Positions 5,868 through 7,992 of a stretch of DNA of 7,992 nt are shown here, piece by piece. The stretch comes from Rhodobacterales bacterium CG2_30_65_12 (GTDB lineage: Bacteria; Pseudomonadota; Alphaproteobacteria; Rhodobacterales; Rhodobacteraceae): assembly GCA_001873585.1 (NCBI GenBank), contig MNZL01000057.1, positions 6,696 to 14,687 on the forward strand, read 5' to 3'. Position numbers and translations under genes: made by a program. Position 1 is the stretch's first letter. Every line of letters starts with the position of its first letter. The notes beneath the pieces are model-generated. The model was not told where the DNA came from. It did no database searches and saw only the letters and a list, made by a program, of their open reading frames with translations.

Positions 5868-6950
5868 ATGCCGTCTCCGCGCACGTCCCGCATCCTGCGC
5901 CGCGTCTTTCTGCTTCTCGTGCTGGCCGGTGCCGGCGCGGGCTACGCCTGGTGGGCAAAGCCCTGGGAGCCGAAGCCGGAAGTGATCACGGTCGAGACGG
6001 TCACTCCCGGCCCGGCTGCAGAGGTGCTTGCGGTGAACGGCCAGATCCTGCCCGCCAACAAGGTCGAGCTTGGCGCGCCGGTGGCGGGGCAGTTGATCGC
6101 GGTGCCGGTGAAGGAAGGCGATATCGTTGCCGCAGGGCAGCCGCTTGCCCGGCTCGACGATACCATCGCCCGCGCCAGTCTCGACCAGGCCGAAGCCTCG
6201 CTCGAATCGGCGCGGATCGACGCGGCCGCGGCGCAGGCCGCCTATGATCGCGCCAGAGCGCTCGCCGCGAATATATCCACGCAGGCGCTCGACAGCGCCC
6301 GGTTTACCGCCGAAGCCGCCGCCGCCCGGGTGCGCCAGCTAGACGCCGCGCTCACCCAGGCCCGCCAGCAGCTCTCGCTCTACCAGGTCAAATCGCCGAT
6401 CGCGGGCACGGTGCTGAACGTCAACGCCGAGGTCGGTCAGGTGGTGGGCACAATGACGATGCTGTTCACCGTGGGCGATTTGTCCGCCCCGCTGGTGCAA
6501 ACCGATGTTGACGAAGTGTATGGCGCGCGGATGAAACTGGGGCTCGCGGCACAGGTGGCCCCGGTCGGCAGTCAGGACGCGGTGGACGCGGTGGTGACAT
6601 TCCTCGCGCCGACGGTGAACCCCGACACTGGCGGGCGCACCGTTCGGCTGAGCTTCAATACCCCGCCCGAGGAGCCGTTGCCGAGCGGGTTGACGATGTC
6701 GGTCAACGTTGTGATCGACACTTTCGAGACGGCCATCACCGCCCCGCGCGCGGCGATCCGCGATCTCGACGGTGCGGCTTACGTGATGCTCGATGTTGGC
6801 GGCTTTGCCCGCAAGGCGCCGGTGCGCCCGCGCAACTGGCCGTCGGACCGGCTGATCATCACCGAAGGGCTCGCGGCCGGTGACCGGCTGATCACCGACC
6901 CGCAAGACGTGGCCGAGGGCGCGCTCGTGGCCGAAGCGCCGGGGGCGTGA
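5868..6950 (+). CDS. HlyD/MacA-type periplasmic adaptor (membrane fusion protein)
   Basis: This 360-residue adaptor would link an inner-membrane ABC permease to an outer-membrane channel or otherwise organise the complex in the periplasm. An uncleaved N-terminal anchor is likely at about residues 9-29 after basic residues. The first half-lipoyl segment is about 50-97 (VNGQILPANKVELGAPVAGQ, then VKEGDIVAAGQPLARLDD). An Ala-rich alpha-helical hairpin, probably coiled coil, is about 98-170. The second half-lipoyl is SPIAGTVLNVNAEVGQVVG, followed by beta-barrel and membrane-proximal regions including TGGRTVRLSF. This order matches MacA/DevB-type adaptors. The ATG at 5868 has GAAGG 9 nt upstream; a TTG at 5865 is less likely. 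The permease gene starts 7 bp after the stop. No clear -35/-10 pair was found upstream. Confidence 0.93.
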   Translation: MPSPRTSRILRRVFLLLVLAGAGAGYAWWAKPWEPKPEVITVETVTPGPAAEVLAVNGQILPANKVELGAPVAGQLIAVPVKEGDIVAAGQPLARLDDTIARASLDQAEASLESARIDAAAAQAAYDRARALAANISTQALDSARFTAEAAAARVRQLDAALTQARQQLSLYQVKSPIAGTVLNVNAEVGQVVGTMTMLFTVGDLSAPLVQTDVDEVYGARMKLGLAAQVAPVGSQDAVDAVVTFLAPTVNPDTGGRTVRLSFNTPPEEPLPSGLTMSVNVVIDTFETAITAPRAAIRDLDGAAYVMLDVGGFARKAPVRPRNWPSDRLIITEGLAAGDRLITDPQDVAEGALVAEAPGA

Positions 6951-6957
6951 GGCGCGC

Positions 6958-7992
6958 ATGTTCTACCAGATCAAGATTGGCTGGCGTTATCTCACCTCAA
7001 ACCTGGTGCAAACCGGCCTCCTGGTGCTGGGCGTGGCGGTGGGCGTGTTCGTCTTTGTCTTTATGAGCGCACTGATCGGCGGGCTCGCGGTCTATCTCGT
7101 CAACCAGACGGTTGGCAGCATCGCCCATGTCACCGTGTCCCAGCCCAATCTTGCGCCGGCCTCGCTTTATGCCGCCGACGACGGCGCGCTGATCGCCAGT
7201 GAAAGCGCCTCCGGGCGCGAGTCTGCGCTGCGCAATTCCGGCGAGGTGATTGCCACGCTGGCGCAGTTGCCAGAGCTTGCCGCCGTCTCGCCGCAGATCG
7301 TCGGCAATGGCTTTGTCACCAGGGGCGCGATCGTAAAACCCGTCTCGGTGGTGGGGGTGGAGCCCGGCAAGGTGTCGGCCATCGCCAACGTGGCGGGCAA
7401 TATTGTGGCCGGGCGTGCCGATCTGCCCATCGGCACGGCGCTGATCGGCCGGAAGCTCGCCGAAGATCTCGGTGTGGGCGTTGGCCAAGGTCTGCGGCTG
7501 CGCTCCGACCGGGGGGTGGATACCACGCTCTCGATCGCCGGGCTTTACGATTTCGGCTTCGACGCCCTCGACAAGCGCACGATCTATGTGAACCTCAAGA
7601 CGGCGCGGGGCCTGTTTGGCCTGCGCTACGGCGTCACCCGGATCGAGCTTCGGATCGACGATCTCTGGGCCGCGCCCGGCTTTGCCATCGAGGCAGCGCA
7701 AGCCACCGGGCTGGAGGCAACACCGTGGACGGCGACCAACGCGCAGCTCCTCTCCGGCCTCGACGCCCAGGCCCGCTCGGGCGACATCATCAAGGGCTTC
7801 GCACTCATCACCATCGTCATCGGTGTGGCCAGCGCGCTGCTTCTGTCAACCTACCGGCGTCGGTCGGAGATTGGCATCATGCGGGCAATGGGGGCGAGCA
7901 AGGGCTTCGTGGTGATGGTGTTTGTGGCTCAGGGCGCGCTCATCGGCCTTGTCGGCGGACTGGTGGGCGCCGGGCTCGGCTGGCTCGCGCTC
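6958..7992 (+). CDS. ABC transporter permease, FtsX/MacB family (DevC-like position), C terminus outside the window
   Basis: The frame opens with an ATG at 6958 (GAGG 5 nt upstream, overlapping the adaptor stop) and runs uninterrupted to the window end, giving 345 residues. TM1 is about residues 20-46 (LLVLGVAVGVFVFVFMSALI), then a periplasmic domain of MacB_PCD type to about residue 278, then TM2 (about 280-298, FALITIVIGVASALLLSTY), the FtsX coupling segment RRSEIGIMRAMGASKGFVV (299-317) and TM3 beginning about 320. The last helix is expected beyond the window. The order adaptor then permease matches DevBCA, where the ATPase follows; that gene is not visible here. The permease is clearly distinct from the leftward one, with a different coupling sequence and a different partner. 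The substrate is unknown; exported lipids, siderophores or peptides are typical of the class. Confidence 0.92.
   Translation, partial: MFYQIKIGWRYLTSNLVQTGLLVLGVAVGVFVFVFMSALIGGLAVYLVNQTVGSIAHVTVSQPNLAPASLYAADDGALIASESASGRESALRNSGEVIATLAQLPELAAVSPQIVGNGFVTRGAIVKPVSVVGVEPGKVSAIANVAGNIVAGRADLPIGTALIGRKLAEDLGVGVGQGLRLRSDRGVDTTLSIAGLYDFGFDALDKRTIYVNLKTARGLFGLRYGVTRIELRIDDLWAAPGFAIEAAQATGLEATPWTATNAQLLSGLDAQARSGDIIKGFALITIVIGVASALLLSTYRRRSEIGIMRAMGASKGFVVMVFVAQGALIGLVGGLVGAGLGWLAL

Noticed and set aside
5159..5893. 244-residue open frame on the minus strand
   Set aside because: Antisense to the beta-CASP gene and no recognisable domain.
6339..7701. Two long minus-strand frames (6339-6959 and 6997-7701)
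   Set aside because: Antisense to the adaptor and permease genes, with compositions typical of reverse-frame translation of membrane and coiled-coil genes.

Overview
The window is GC-rich, densely coded DNA with C/G-ending codons, consistent with a Proteobacterium. The Tat-type signals, nos-like copper genes and codon use point to an alphaproteobacterium, possibly of Rhodobacteraceae type, but this is inferred from overall character and no taxonomic marker is present. There are no rRNA or tRNA genes, CRISPR arrays, insertion sequences or phage genes that I can see.

Layout. Positions 1-4146 hold a leftward (minus-strand) cluster. Read in its own direction it encodes a DUF2946-like membrane-anchored Cys protein, a first NosL-like protein with a Tat-type signal, a second and different NosL-like protein, a 110-residue membrane-anchored protein of unknown function, an FtsX/MacB-type ABC permease, its ATPase, and the start of a further membrane protein that leaves the window. 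The last five genes overlap by 4 bp or are separated by 10 bp, so they almost certainly form one translationally coupled unit. Positions 4328-5707 hold a rightward, divergently transcribed metallo-beta-lactamase/beta-CASP RNase-like protein. Positions 5868-7992 hold a rightward HlyD/MacA-type adaptor and an FtsX-type permease cut by the window end. This is the order seen in DevBCA/MacAB-type transporters, and the ATPase is expected just outside.

How the genes fit together. The leftward cluster looks like a periplasmic copper-handling or copper-sensing module (two NosL-type proteins plus a DUF2946 protein) joined to an ABC transporter of the FtsX/MacB class (type VII, mechanotransmission). It differs from the classical NosDFY-NosL arrangement in its permease type, and no nosZ or nosD is visible. 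This uncharacterised system is the most interesting part of the window. The rightward adaptor and permease form a second, separate FtsX-type system. The beta-CASP gene between them is probably an unrelated RNA-processing gene.

Non-coding signals include two perfect inverted repeats in the leftward cluster (after the DUF2946 gene and between the two NosL genes), an operator-like inverted repeat beside a good -10 box upstream of the beta-CASP gene, a bulged hairpin after that gene, and a 15-bp tandem repeat before the adaptor gene whose minus strand is a textbook four-tract G-quadruplex motif.
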